Below, in pieces: positions 45,344 through 53,840 of a stretch of 64,000 nucleotides of DNA (its first letter is position 1; each line of letters opens with the position of its first letter). The translations under genes and the position numbers were made by a program. The stretch is taken from positions 1 to 64,000 of the forward strand of contig CAYGSN010000003.1 of NCBI GenBank assembly GCA_964352675.1. Reading direction: 5' to 3'. The notes below the pieces were generated by a model. That model made no database searches, was not told where the DNA came from, and saw only the letters and a list, made by a program, of their open reading frames with translations. The stretch is from CAYGSN01 sp964352675 (lineage in GTDB: Bacteria > Pseudomonadota > Alphaproteobacteria > Micavibrionales > Micavibrionaceae).

Positions 45344-45535
45344 ATGAATATGTCTATATCCAGAGACTTTTTGATGGCAGGCGGCGGTGGAATTGTTGGC
45401 ATTGTGTTTGGAAGGCACGATGGCCGGATGGCTGACCTGCATGAAGCAGCTGATGCAAATAATACAATTGGCCGTTCACTTGAAGGAAATGGTGTTGCAC
45501 TTACAAATCCATTGAACCTTACTTCACAGCCGTAA
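45344..45535 (+). CDS. Small glycine-rich hypothetical protein
   Basis: 63 residues, ATG with AGAAGG upstream. It opens with a short hydrophobic, glycine-rich stretch (FLMAGGGGIVGIVFGRHDG) followed by a polar tail. It could be a membrane-associated peptide. Its last 17 bases overlap the convergent prfC end. The ribosome site favours a real gene; no family is known to me. Confidence 0.45.
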   Translation: MNMSISRDFLMAGGGGIVGIVFGRHDGRMADLHEAADANNTIGRSLEGNGVALTNPLNLTSQP

Positions 45536-47096
45536 ATTCAATCTCTTTATTCTTATCCATCGCATCATCCAGATGCCAGGCATTGCGGGCCAGAAACACC
45601 GGATCTTCATCGTGATCATAGGCAATCGCTCCGCGATTTGAATCAATAAACGCCTTGAGCTTACCCGCGTCGTCACAGGCCAGCCAGCGCGCAGTATGCA
45701 GCGGCGTGGCCTCAAACTTCACCGGGATCTCATATTCAAAGCGAATGCGATCGGCCAGCACGTCGAACTGCAGCGACCCGACCACTCCGACAATCCAGTC
45801 CGCTTCCATGATCGGCTTGAACACCCGCGCGGCGCCTTCTTCAGCCAGTTGTTCCAGCGCCTTGCCCAGATGCTTGGCCTTGAGCGGATCTTCGGGCCGC
45901 GCGCGCTGCATCAGTTCGGGCGCGAAAGCTGGAATATCCTTGAACACCAGATCCTCCCCTTCGGTCAGCGCATCGCCGATCCGCAGGCCGCCGTAATTGG
46001 GCAGGCCGAGAATATCGCCAGGAAAAGCTTCTTCCGCCATTTCGCGGTCCTGCGCGAAAAACAGTTGCGGCGAATGGATGGTCAGCATCTTGCCGGAGCG
46101 CACATGCTTGAGCTTCATCCCGCGCCTGAATTTGCCGGAGCAAATGCGCGCAAAGGCCATGCGGTCGCGGTGTTTGGGGTCCATATTGGCCTGAATTTTA
46201 AACACAAAGGCCGTGACCTTACCTTCATTCGGATCAATATCGCGGCTCTGTGTCTTTTGCGGCCGAGGACTTGGTGCAAAGCTGCCGATTCCACCGAGCA
46301 ATTCACGCACGCCGAAATTATTCACCGCCGAGCCAAAGAATACAGGCGTTAAATGCCCCTCTAAATACGCCTGGCGATCGAAGGGCTTGCACAAGCCGCG
46401 CGCCATATCCACCTCTTCGCGCAATTTCGTAACTTCCTGCACCGTGAGCAGTTCATCAAGCTTTGGATCATCAAGGCCAGAACACTCAATCCCAGCCTTC
46501 AGGCTTTCACCCTTGGAGCGGTCGAACAGGATCAGCCGGTCATTGAGCAAATCATAGCAGCCCTTGAAATCGCGGCCCATGCCGATCGGCCAGCTGGCCG
46601 GCGTAACGTCGAGGGCCAGCGTCTGCTCAATCTCATCCAGCAGGGTGAACGGGTCCTGCCCGTCACGGTCCATCTTGTTGATGAAGGTGATAATCGGCAT
46701 ATCACGCAGGCGGCACACCTCAAACAATTTACGCGTCTGCGTCTCGATCCCCTTGGCACAATCGAGCACCATAATCGCGCTGTCCACCGCCGTTAAAACC
46801 CTGTACGTGTCCTCCGAGAAATCCTCGTGACCCGGCGTATCGAGAAGGTTATAGGTAATGCCGCCATTCTCGAACGTCATGACGGAGGATGCCACGGAAA
46901 TCCCGCGCTCCTGCTCCACCTTCATCCAGTCAGAGCGGGCCCGCCGCCGATCGCCCTTGGCCTTGACCGCCCCGGCCAGCTCAATCGCGCCGCCGAACAG
47001 CAACAGCTTTTCCGTCAGCGTCGTCTTCCCCGCATCCGGATGCGAGATAATGGCAAAGGTGCGGCGGTTGGCGATGATGTCCTGAAGAGTGCTCAC
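45519..47096 (-). CDS. prfC: Peptide chain release factor 3
   Basis: 525 residues, GTG start with TTAAGGA upstream. RF3 is the GTPase that recycles RF1 and RF2. The G domain has ISHPDAGKTTLTEKLLLFGG at residue 18, the switch RARSDWMKVEQERGISV near 55, DTPGHEDFSEDTYR near 90 and NKMDRDG near 143, followed by domains II and III. The protein is full length. Confidence 0.96.
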   Translation of the reverse strand: MSTLQDIIANRRTFAIISHPDAGKTTLTEKLLLFGGAIELAGAVKAKGDRRRARSDWMKVEQERGISVASSVMTFENGGITYNLLDTPGHEDFSEDTYRVLTAVDSAIMVLDCAKGIETQTRKLFEVCRLRDMPIITFINKMDRDGQDPFTLLDEIEQTLALDVTPASWPIGMGRDFKGCYDLLNDRLILFDRSKGESLKAGIECSGLDDPKLDELLTVQEVTKLREEVDMARGLCKPFDRQAYLEGHLTPVFFGSAVNNFGVRELLGGIGSFAPSPRPQKTQSRDIDPNEGKVTAFVFKIQANMDPKHRDRMAFARICSGKFRRGMKLKHVRSGKMLTIHSPQLFFAQDREMAEEAFPGDILGLPNYGGLRIGDALTEGEDLVFKDIPAFAPELMQRARPEDPLKAKHLGKALEQLAEEGAARVFKPIMEADWIVGVVGSLQFDVLADRIRFEYEIPVKFEATPLHTARWLACDDAGKLKAFIDSNRGAIAYDHDEDPVFLARNAWHLDDAMDKNKEIEFTAVK

Positions 47097-47104
47097 AAAA
47101 GTCC

Positions 47105-47224
47105 TTAAAACGTGTTCTGGATTTTTTCTCCGGCTTTTTCAATATCGCGGCCAGCCCCATCCAGGGTGTTAGAACATCCAGCCAAAACGCTAAGAGCAAC
47201 AAGAATAAAAAGTATGTTTTTCAT
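47105..47224 (-). CDS. Entericidin-like small lipoprotein
   Basis: 39 residues from the ATG at 47224. A short signal sequence ends in the lipobox LAGC (Cys17 would be lipidated), followed by SNTLDGAGRDIEKAGEKIQ, the entericidin A/B signature of an amphipathic G-x-D-x3-A-G-x2-I helix. Entericidins are small envelope lipoproteins linked to stress-induced lysis. It stands between DUF1491 and prfC on the same strand. Confidence 0.8.
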   Translation of the reverse strand: MKNILFILVALSVLAGCSNTLDGAGRDIEKAGEKIQNTF

Positions 47225-47234
47225 TGGTTGTATC

Positions 47235-47579
47235 CTATTCAATTGTTTTTCCCTCAAAAGGGTTATGCATGCTGCGGCCTTCGATTTCAATGACCCAGAG
47301 GTCAGGATCACGCAAAACAGCCCGCCGAATATACGCATCCGCATCCGCTTCTTCAACAGTTTCTTGCGCCATTGCCGCCGCCCAGCCCATCTCATTACTC
47401 TCGAAATCCCTTTGCTGGATTAGCAGGCGGCATTGTCCCTCCAGGCCATTCAGCTTTAGCATCACAACACCGGAATTGCGTTCGCCTTTATTGATAATGT
47501 AATGAAAGACACCCCTGCCTGCCAAAGGCTGAAGCTGCGCCTCAATCCATAACGCTGTTGGAAGGCGGCTTTCGCTCAT
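47235..47579 (-). CDS. DUF1491-family protein
   Basis: 114 residues. The sequence follows the small DUF1491 family found mostly in alphaproteobacteria: LPTALWIEAQLQPLAGRGVF at the start, then a SGVVMLKLNGLEGQ strand and a C-terminal DPDLWVIEIEGR. No catalytic motif is evident. It lies between the entericidin-like gene and a 73-residue gene. Function unknown. Confidence 0.75.
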   Translation of the reverse strand: MSESRLPTALWIEAQLQPLAGRGVFHYIINKGERNSGVVMLKLNGLEGQCRLLIQQRDFESNEMGWAAAMAQETVEEADADAYIRRAVLRDPDLWVIEIEGRSMHNPFEGKTIE

Positions 47580-47585
47580 GATCTT

Positions 47586-47807
47586 TTAATGCAGGCTTTC
47601 GGCGTGCACCCAACTCTGAACCGTCAGGCGCGCATCCGTTTTCTTATCTTCCGGATGATGGTACTGATACACGCGGATCGCAGCCTCCAGCGCAATACAT
47701 TCCGGCTCATCGCTCTTCATGCTTTTAAAAGTGCGCATGACCGCGGAATAACACTTGCAATCCGCCGCTTTTTTGACGTTTTTCTGAACCGGGATATGAC
47801 AGGGCAT
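47586..47807 (-). CDS. Small hypothetical protein next to fur
   Basis: 73 residues, ATG one base after the fur stop. A cysteine pair occurs in KAADCKCYSAVMRTF and one more in EPECIALEAAIRVYQYHHP. It reads as a short helical protein and could bind a metal, but this is a guess. Position and tight spacing support a real gene. Confidence 0.6.
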   Translation of the reverse strand: MPCHIPVQKNVKKAADCKCYSAVMRTFKSMKSDEPECIALEAAIRVYQYHHPEDKKTDARLTVQSWVHAESLH

Positions 47808-47808
47808 T

Positions 47809-48219
47809 TTATTTCTTTTTCTTCAGCTTTTTGCCGTAAAGCTCCAGACGATGATCCACCAGATCATAGCCCAGCTCGTTGGCAATTTGCTCTTTCAGCT
47901 TTTCGAGCTTCTCATTCTGGAATTCGATAACCTCTCCGGTTTCCAGATCAATCAGGTGATGGTGGTGGTCCCAGTTTACCTCATAACGGGAATAACCCTC
48001 CTGAAACTCGTGACGGATAACAAGGTTGAGATCATCAAGCAAACTCAGCGTGCGGTAAACCGTCGCGATACTGATAGATGAATCAAGAACCTTTGCCCGC
48101 TCATACACATCTTCAACCGAAGGATGATCTTCCGCACCATCCAGAACCTTTAAAATAACCTTGCGCTGCCCGGTCATTTTCAAACCAGCCTGACTGCACT
48201 TCTCCTCAAGATTGGACAT
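47809..48219 (-). CDS. fur: Ferric uptake regulator family protein (Fur)
   Basis: 136 residues, ATG with AGAGG upstream. The winged helix (GLKMTGQRKVILKVL; SSISIATVYRTLSLLDDL) is followed by the metal-binding WDHHHHLIDLETGEVIEF near residue 85, the Fur/Mur pattern rather than the Irr pattern. There is no C-terminal CxxC zinc site and the tail is lysine-rich. It probably controls iron or manganese genes. Confidence 0.9.
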   Translation of the reverse strand: MSNLEEKCSQAGLKMTGQRKVILKVLDGAEDHPSVEDVYERAKVLDSSISIATVYRTLSLLDDLNLVIRHEFQEGYSRYEVNWDHHHHLIDLETGEVIEFQNEKLEKLKEQIANELGYDLVDHRLELYGKKLKKKK

Positions 48220-48274
48220 TATAACCTCTTTATTGCAGTTATTTTTTGATAATACGGATTAGATATTACGATGA

Positions 48275-49837
48275 TTAACGACTGTGGGCAAGAAGGCTTT
48301 CGCCTTCCTCTGCTGCGAGGGGAATATTTTTCTGCGGAAGCATCCGGTAAGCAGGCATTGTTACAAAAACTTTTGTGCCCTTACCGACCTCGGATTCCAG
48401 ATGAAGCACACCGTCATGCAACTCCACCATAGCTTTAGCCAGCGGCAGCCCCAACCCCGTCCCCTGATGATTAGAGCTTTCCGGATGGTCTGCAACCTGT
48501 CCAAAGGGCTCCATTGCTCGCTTGATTTTTTCCTTTGGAATTCCCATGCCCTGGTCGGATATTACGATCTGCAGACGCCCGTCCTCCAGGATAGAGCTAT
48601 GGATCAGGACTGTCCCGCCCGCATCAGAAAACTTGACGGCATTGGCCACCAGGTTGATCAGAACCTGGCGGAACAGGCGCTGATCTGCAAATACGTTAGG
48701 CAGAGATTGCTCCGTCTCGGTCTTGAGCTCTACATTATTGCCAAAGGCGCGGGAGGCCATCATTCGGACAACAGATTTAATCAGCCCGTCCAGATCGACT
48801 TCGCTTTCATCCAGCTCGATACGCCCAGCCTCAATCTTCGACATATCCAGGACTTCATTGATAATGTCCAGAAGGTGATTGGCGCTGATATGCACATCTT
48901 CGAGATATTCCTTGTATTTTTCATGCCCCAGCGCGCCGAAGGTTTCTTTGATCATCATCTCCGAAAACCCGATAATCGCGTTCAGAGGCGTCCGCAATTC
49001 ATGCGACATATTGGCCAGGAAGGTCGATTTTGCTCGGTTGGCGGAATCCGCCTGGTCCTTGGCCAGTCGCAACGATTCCTCCATCTGCTTCCGCAGAGTG
49101 ATATCCATCACCGTGGTGACCTGGAACCGCCGCCTCTGGCTTAATTCCAGTGTAGCCGTGGTAAACAGGGCATTGGCGATACTGCCGTCCTTGCGGATAA
49201 TTTTTAGCTCCCCCGAGCTGCGAATACCGGTGCGGATAAACTCGTTATGATTCTGACGCGCCAGATCCCGCTCATCCGGAGTGACCAGGCCAATCACATC
49301 GGCATTGATCAGCTCATCCCGGCTCCAGCCATAATTCCGCACGAAACTGTCATTCACCCTTACAATCCGGCCATTATGGTCGGTCACAACAATCCCGATT
49401 TCACTCACTTCAAATATAGAGGTCAGCAGGGAAATCGCATCATCCCTCTCGCGCTGCAGGATCGACTGATCGGCAACATCCAGCTGGCCGATAACATCCA
49501 GGTAATCAATCTCTCCATCGTCATTCAGGATCGGGCTGATGTAAAAACCATACACGCGCACCTTGCCAGGAACACCGGGCAGAGCCTGAATCGTGACGGA
49601 TTTCTTCTTGGAGGCGCACACTTCAAAAGACTGGTTGAAGTGCTGGGCATTGCCCTGATCCATAAAGCTGGAGATTTTGCGCCCAACAATCTGATCGGCG
49701 CTCATGTCGAAATACTTCAGGGCGACATCGTTAATATCGGCAACGACATATTCGTTTTCATCGCCCTTTTCCACCACGAAACGTGGAATAGTCATTCTTT
49801 TAAAATAGCCCTCACGCTTAGGATTTTGCGAACTCAT
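48275..49837 (-). CDS. PAS-domain sensor histidine kinase
   Basis: 520 residues. Two PAS domains (about 15-120 and 130-245) precede the phosphoacceptor His279 in LANMSHELRTPLNAIIGFSEM. The ATPase blocks are NLVANAVKFSDAGGT (N), ISDQGMGIPKEK (G1) and GTGLGLPLAKAM (G2). There is no membrane segment, so it is a cytoplasmic sensor, and no response regulator is nearby. It resembles the PleC/DivJ-type kinases of alphaproteobacteria in its catalytic half, but the partner is unknown. Confidence 0.92.
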   Translation of the reverse strand: MSSQNPKREGYFKRMTIPRFVVEKGDENEYVVADINDVALKYFDMSADQIVGRKISSFMDQGNAQHFNQSFEVCASKKKSVTIQALPGVPGKVRVYGFYISPILNDDGEIDYLDVIGQLDVADQSILQRERDDAISLLTSIFEVSEIGIVVTDHNGRIVRVNDSFVRNYGWSRDELINADVIGLVTPDERDLARQNHNEFIRTGIRSSGELKIIRKDGSIANALFTTATLELSQRRRFQVTTVMDITLRKQMEESLRLAKDQADSANRAKSTFLANMSHELRTPLNAIIGFSEMMIKETFGALGHEKYKEYLEDVHISANHLLDIINEVLDMSKIEAGRIELDESEVDLDGLIKSVVRMMASRAFGNNVELKTETEQSLPNVFADQRLFRQVLINLVANAVKFSDAGGTVLIHSSILEDGRLQIVISDQGMGIPKEKIKRAMEPFGQVADHPESSNHQGTGLGLPLAKAMVELHDGVLHLESEVGKGTKVFVTMPAYRMLPQKNIPLAAEEGESLLAHSR

Positions 49838-49934
49838 TCAAACCCTTACAGTATTGTTTTAATCATAATGTTCAGCATCATACTATGATTGGCCGACTTT
49901 TGCACTTCCAATCTGTGAAAAATGCCTGAAAAGC

Positions 49935-50882
49935 TTATGATTTTCTATCTTCCTGCTGCACATAGCGCTGCAACGGACTGACCTCAAAATACTCCAGAAC
50001 CGCACCGGACTCGTTACGGCACTCATCAAGGTCGGTTTTAAGGTTTTCCAGCAGCTCCAGGATATTATCGCCCGGCAAAGGTTCAGCCACGCAGGAAGAC
50101 AGGGAGAGATTAATCCCGAAATCCTGCATCTTATAGGCCGATTCCTTTTTCTCTAGCTCTGTGCGAAGACGCTGCAAAGCCCGAATTCCGCCTTGCGTGT
50201 CAGTCTGCTTCAGGGAAAGAATGAACAATCCGTTATCCATGTAGTACGCATCATCAAAGGAGCGGACACTGCAACGGATCATATCAGAAATAAAGCGCAC
50301 AAGGCTCTGCACCGTTCCGGCATCAAACCCCTTTTGCACTTCATCGAAATCATCTACCCGCAAAAGCGCAATTGAAAATGCCTTACCCCGGCGCGCCAAA
50401 CGATCCATTTCACGCATGATATCCTTTTGCATGACATGGCGGCTGCGCAGCCCGGTGAACGTATCAATACCGCTATCCTCCAGCACACAATCTTTCTCTA
50501 TGCGGCGGGCCCGCAGGATAAATTCCTCAAAAAACATGGTCAGGCGGTCATATTCGTCGAAATCCGGTACGGATTTTCTCTTTTCGGCTGATTTTATCAT
50601 CTTCTGGGCCAGGGCAAACAATTCGCCATGCAGCTTATGCAGGCCGCTCAGAATAGCCTGGTCGAAAAACGCATCCTTCTCCTGCTGCTCCAACCAGTTC
50701 AGGAAAGCGCGCGGCGCGCTCAAATCCGCGCTCCAGTCTTTGGAATTGGGATAGAAAATCTGACGGGTAAGCTGCATGAACCATTCGGTGTATTCATCCA
50801 GTGCCGGCCCCAGATCTTTCAGCCGTGTGTTGAGGTCAAAATTATATGTCATACCTAAAAAATCTTTAACGATGCCCTTCAT
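49935..50882 (-). CDS. Degenerate GGDEF-domain protein
   Basis: 315 residues; ATG 50882, or ATG 50852 with an AGG just upstream. Residues 1-125 are helical (DEYTEWFMQLTRQIF; HGELFALAQKMI), perhaps a CZB-like sensor. The rest is a GGDEF fold (FTGLRSRHVMQKD, ALLRVDDFDEV), but the catalytic five residues read DNGLF (216-220) instead of GGDEF. No EAL domain follows. It is therefore probably not a diguanylate cyclase and may bind c-di-GMP or GTP as a scaffold. It lies 97 bases upstream of the histidine kinase, same strand. Confidence 0.8.
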   Translation of the reverse strand: MKGIVKDFLGMTYNFDLNTRLKDLGPALDEYTEWFMQLTRQIFYPNSKDWSADLSAPRAFLNWLEQQEKDAFFDQAILSGLHKLHGELFALAQKMIKSAEKRKSVPDFDEYDRLTMFFEEFILRARRIEKDCVLEDSGIDTFTGLRSRHVMQKDIMREMDRLARRGKAFSIALLRVDDFDEVQKGFDAGTVQSLVRFISDMIRCSVRSFDDAYYMDNGLFILSLKQTDTQGGIRALQRLRTELEKKESAYKMQDFGINLSLSSCVAEPLPGDNILELLENLKTDLDECRNESGAVLEYFEVSPLQRYVQQEDRKS

Positions 50883-50959
50883 TGATAATTATACAGCAAG
50901 TGAAGAGTAAAAGTCATATAAAACAAAGATTTTTTATACCCTGTCCGGAGAGAACCGAT

Positions 50960-52144
50960 TTATCCCGGCAACCATTCTTTTTCCAGCTCATCCAGCCTGT
51001 CTTCGCGAATTGCCGCCCTGATTTCCCGCATCAGGCGGTTAATCGTCGCGACATTGTGTTGCGCCAGGATCTGAAAGGCGAGCATCTCGCCCGCTTTCAG
51101 AAGGTGATGGATATACGCTTTGGAGAAATCGGTGGAGGCCGCAATTGCGTTATTTTCATCGAGAGGTGTTTGATCTTCGCGGTAACGCGCGTTCTTCAAA
51201 TTAATCGTCTCAGCAGCAACCCCCTTCAAAAAGGCCGTACCGTGGCGCGCCAGCCGCGTGGGAATCACGCAATCAAAGGTGTCAACACCCAGACGCACAA
51301 AGCGAAACACATCCTTGATCTTGCCGATGCCGAGGAAGTGCACCGGCCGCGATTCATGCATATGCGACATGGAGGCCCGTACCACAACCTCCATCTCCTC
51401 ATCCGTGCCGCCCAGGCATCCGCCGATGGCTGTACCAAAGAACGGCCGATCTTTGGTATAGGCAGCACTAATGCGGCGTAAATCCTCATGCACACCGCCC
51501 TGCACGATACCATAGAGTCCCTGCGCGCCATTGTCGTGGCGCTCAAACTCCGCCAGACAGCGGTCGCCCCAGCGCATACTCATCTCCATCGAACGCGCCG
51601 TGTAATCCTTCGTCACATGGTACGGCGTGCATTCATCAAACTGCATCAGCAAATCCGGCCCCAATTTGCGCTGTATCTCCATAGAACTCTCAGGCGTAAG
51701 CTTGATCTTCTTTCCATCAACATAGGACCGGAAGACCGCCCCTTCTTCGGTAATCTCAATAAGGCTTTTGTTGTCATGACCTTGCTTCGCCCTACCCTTG
51801 ATTTCATTAGCCATCGTGCCCTCACCGAGGGAAAACACCTGAAATCCACCACTATCCGTCAAAAGCGGACCGTCCCAGCGCATAAACTTGTGCAGGCCGC
51901 CCATTTTCTCGATCAGATCCGCACCCGGCTGAAGCATCAGGTGATAGGTGTTGGACAGGATGATGTCCGTTTTAGCCTCCCGCATTTGCGCCGGGGAAAG
52001 CCCCTTTATAGCGCCTTTGGTGCCGCAGAAAATGTAATTGGGAGTCTCAATTGTGCCATGTGGAGTGCTCAACTCTCCAATACGGGCCGCTGAGCCACTG
52101 GCTTTGTGCTTAATGTTAAAACTGAAATTTTGATAAGACAGCAT
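50960..52144 (-). CDS. tgt: Unusual tRNA-guanine transglycosylase (Tgt) without zinc cysteines
   Basis: 394 residues. Tgt exchanges G34 of GUN-anticodon tRNAs for a queuine precursor. The TIM-barrel and catalytic parts are present: DSGGFQVFSL near 92, FDECTPYHV near 170 and nucleophile Asp291 in FDCVIPTRLARHG. Two departures stand out. The zinc motif C-x-C-x2-C is replaced by NAIAAS (332-337; only His363 remains). The base-binding loop reads GGCLGGTDEE (241-250), with Gly245 where bacterial enzymes have valine. No queA is adjacent. The fold is clear; the substrate may be queuine or another base. Confidence 0.85.
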   Translation of the reverse strand: MLSYQNFSFNIKHKASGSAARIGELSTPHGTIETPNYIFCGTKGAIKGLSPAQMREAKTDIILSNTYHLMLQPGADLIEKMGGLHKFMRWDGPLLTDSGGFQVFSLGEGTMANEIKGRAKQGHDNKSLIEITEEGAVFRSYVDGKKIKLTPESSMEIQRKLGPDLLMQFDECTPYHVTKDYTARSMEMSMRWGDRCLAEFERHDNGAQGLYGIVQGGVHEDLRRISAAYTKDRPFFGTAIGGCLGGTDEEMEVVVRASMSHMHESRPVHFLGIGKIKDVFRFVRLGVDTFDCVIPTRLARHGTAFLKGVAAETINLKNARYREDQTPLDENNAIAASTDFSKAYIHHLLKAGEMLAFQILAQHNVATINRLMREIRAAIREDRLDELEKEWLPG

Positions 52145-52156
52145 TGATTTTAAATA

Positions 52157-52186
52157 TTAAAAAGCCCGCCAAACAGGAGCGGGCTT
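52157..52186 (-). terminator. Rho-independent terminator of rpmB
   Basis: On the minus strand AAGCCCGC pairs with GCGGGCTT around TCCTGTTTG and runs into TTTTT. It lies 25 bases after the rpmB stop and 13 bases before the tgt start, so tgt probably has its own promoter or is reached by read-through. Confidence 0.85.
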
Positions 52187-52211
52187 GATGTGGTTTCAAA
52201 AGGTAAATTCC

Positions 52212-52505
52212 TTAAGCCGCTTTTTTGGCTTTCGCTTTTTGCACCTGATTTTTTACAGGACGCAGAGCCGGATCCAACTTGGTCGTTGCAGTATCCAGCA
52301 AAAACGCATCCAGACCGCCCTTGTGCTCAACCGTGCGCAGACCCGCGGTGCTGACGCGAAGCTTTACCCAGCGTTGCAAAGCTTCGCTATAAACGCTTGT
52401 GTCCTGCACGTTTGGCAAGAAACGACGCTTTGTTCTGTTGTTCGCGTGAGAGACGTTGTTTCCGCTCATCACGCCTTTTCCTGTAATCATACAACGGCGG
52501 CTCAT
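52212..52505 (-). CDS. rpmB: 50S ribosomal protein L28
   Basis: 97 residues, ATG with GAAGGATAG upstream. L28 pattern: SRRCMITGKGVMSGNNVSHANN, then RTKRRFLPNVQ and VSTAGLRTVEHKGGLDAF. It has a lysine-rich tail (KAKAKKAA). It is a normal alphaproteobacterial L28 and probably sits alone between its own promoter and the terminator at 52157-52186. Confidence 0.97.
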   Translation of the reverse strand: MSRRCMITGKGVMSGNNVSHANNRTKRRFLPNVQDTSVYSEALQRWVKLRVSTAGLRTVEHKGGLDAFLLDTATTKLDPALRPVKNQVQKAKAKKAA

Positions 52506-52593
52506 GGCACTATCCTTCTTCGTAATCGTTATTCGAATGCGGAAGATAGTCTATCAGCGAAAGGAAAGTCAAGCATTTTGGTCAAGAAATTGA

Positions 52594-53661
52594 TCAGGAC
52601 AGCAGAGCGCTAAGATTCTCAAGATTCCAGGGGAATCCCGTCCTGCTGGCCCAAAGATACGCACTGCCCAGCGCCAGCAGGAACAAAAGCTGGGCCATCG
52701 CCGTAATATAAATCGCATGACGCAGATGTTTGTGGCTGACTTTAGCCGTTGCTCCCTTCGGTCCGACCCATTCATTTTTAATCGCACTGCCGGTTAAATC
52801 CTGCACCGGGCCTCCCAGACTGACGCCCAGCGACCAGGCGAGCGCCGAGAGGGCGAAACCACCCTGCTCGTAAGAAGCTCTGTTTTTATGCCCCAGCCAG
52901 GCCGCGAGCCCCTTATGCGTTTTGGCCGAGGGTGTGAAAAGCGCCGCGAGCGCAAGCAATAACGCGCTCAACAGCGAAGGGACAAACCCCATCAGCCGCT
53001 CCAAAGCCAAAGGAACTGCACCAAATCCTTTGGTAAAGCCATCTTTACCAAACCTCCAGGACAAGGCAGCCAGCGTCGCATAGACCAGCGCCGCAGCTGG
53101 CCCGACGAGCAGGTACCAGAACACCGGCGCAACCATGCCTTTGTCAAAGCTACGCGCGGCAAACCCCATGGCTGCACGTGTAATTCCGTAATCGTCGCTG
53201 CGCGAAAGATCTGTACGCGTTGTACGTACCACAGCATAATACGCGCCCTTCACAAGCTTTTTGCCCTCAAAGGCGAAATAAAGACGCAGTATCGTAAACC
53301 ATACGGCTCCTGCGGTTATACTCAGGCACACAACAACAATCTCTGCAATTCCCGTGTATCCTGCCGAAAATGCAATATATTCAATCAGTCTGGTGAGCAA
53401 AAGTGCAGCAAACACCGCCAGAACGCTCAGAACGAACCCGCGAAAAACCAGATCGGCCCTAGCCCGGTGTTTCTTGTCCAGCCGGTCGCCAAGACTGCCA
53501 AAAAGCTTGTCAAATACCAGCCAGAGGAACGGATTGGCATTCCCGGCCAATGGCCCGGAGATAGAGCCGATCACAAGACAAACCAGAATCGCTCCCAGCG
53601 CAAGCGGGACACGGTCGGGATCCATAAAATCGGCTTCAAATGCAGGCAGAGGTATGTCCAT
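52594..53661 (-). CDS. cobD: CobD/CbiB-family protein
   Basis: 355 residues with about five membrane segments. It follows the cobalamin enzyme CbiB/CobD, which joins cobyric acid to an aminopropanol: FGSLGDRLDKKHRARADLVFRG (near 52-72, the family start block) and SFDKGMVAPVFWYLLVGPAAAL near 172. No other cobalamin gene is in the window, and single cobD genes occur in other genomes. Whether this organism makes cobamides cannot be told from here. It is divergent from phaZ. Confidence 0.7.
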   Translation of the reverse strand: MDIPLPAFEADFMDPDRVPLALGAILVCLVIGSISGPLAGNANPFLWLVFDKLFGSLGDRLDKKHRARADLVFRGFVLSVLAVFAALLLTRLIEYIAFSAGYTGIAEIVVVCLSITAGAVWFTILRLYFAFEGKKLVKGAYYAVVRTTRTDLSRSDDYGITRAAMGFAARSFDKGMVAPVFWYLLVGPAAALVYATLAALSWRFGKDGFTKGFGAVPLALERLMGFVPSLLSALLLALAALFTPSAKTHKGLAAWLGHKNRASYEQGGFALSALAWSLGVSLGGPVQDLTGSAIKNEWVGPKGATAKVSHKHLRHAIYITAMAQLLFLLALGSAYLWASRTGFPWNLENLSALLS

Positions 53662-53840
53662 GGTTTATACAATAAATCAATGTGTTAGAGTGAGCGCGTG
53701 CTGCAACGCAAAAGAATTTTATTAAATCCAAAAATTTTATTCAGAGTTTTAAACTTTTTGCCCTATATTAGAGTGTACAGGGAATAGAAAGGCCGATAAA
53801 GCCCATTTAAAAGTGAGTTATAAACCAGGAAGGATTATAG

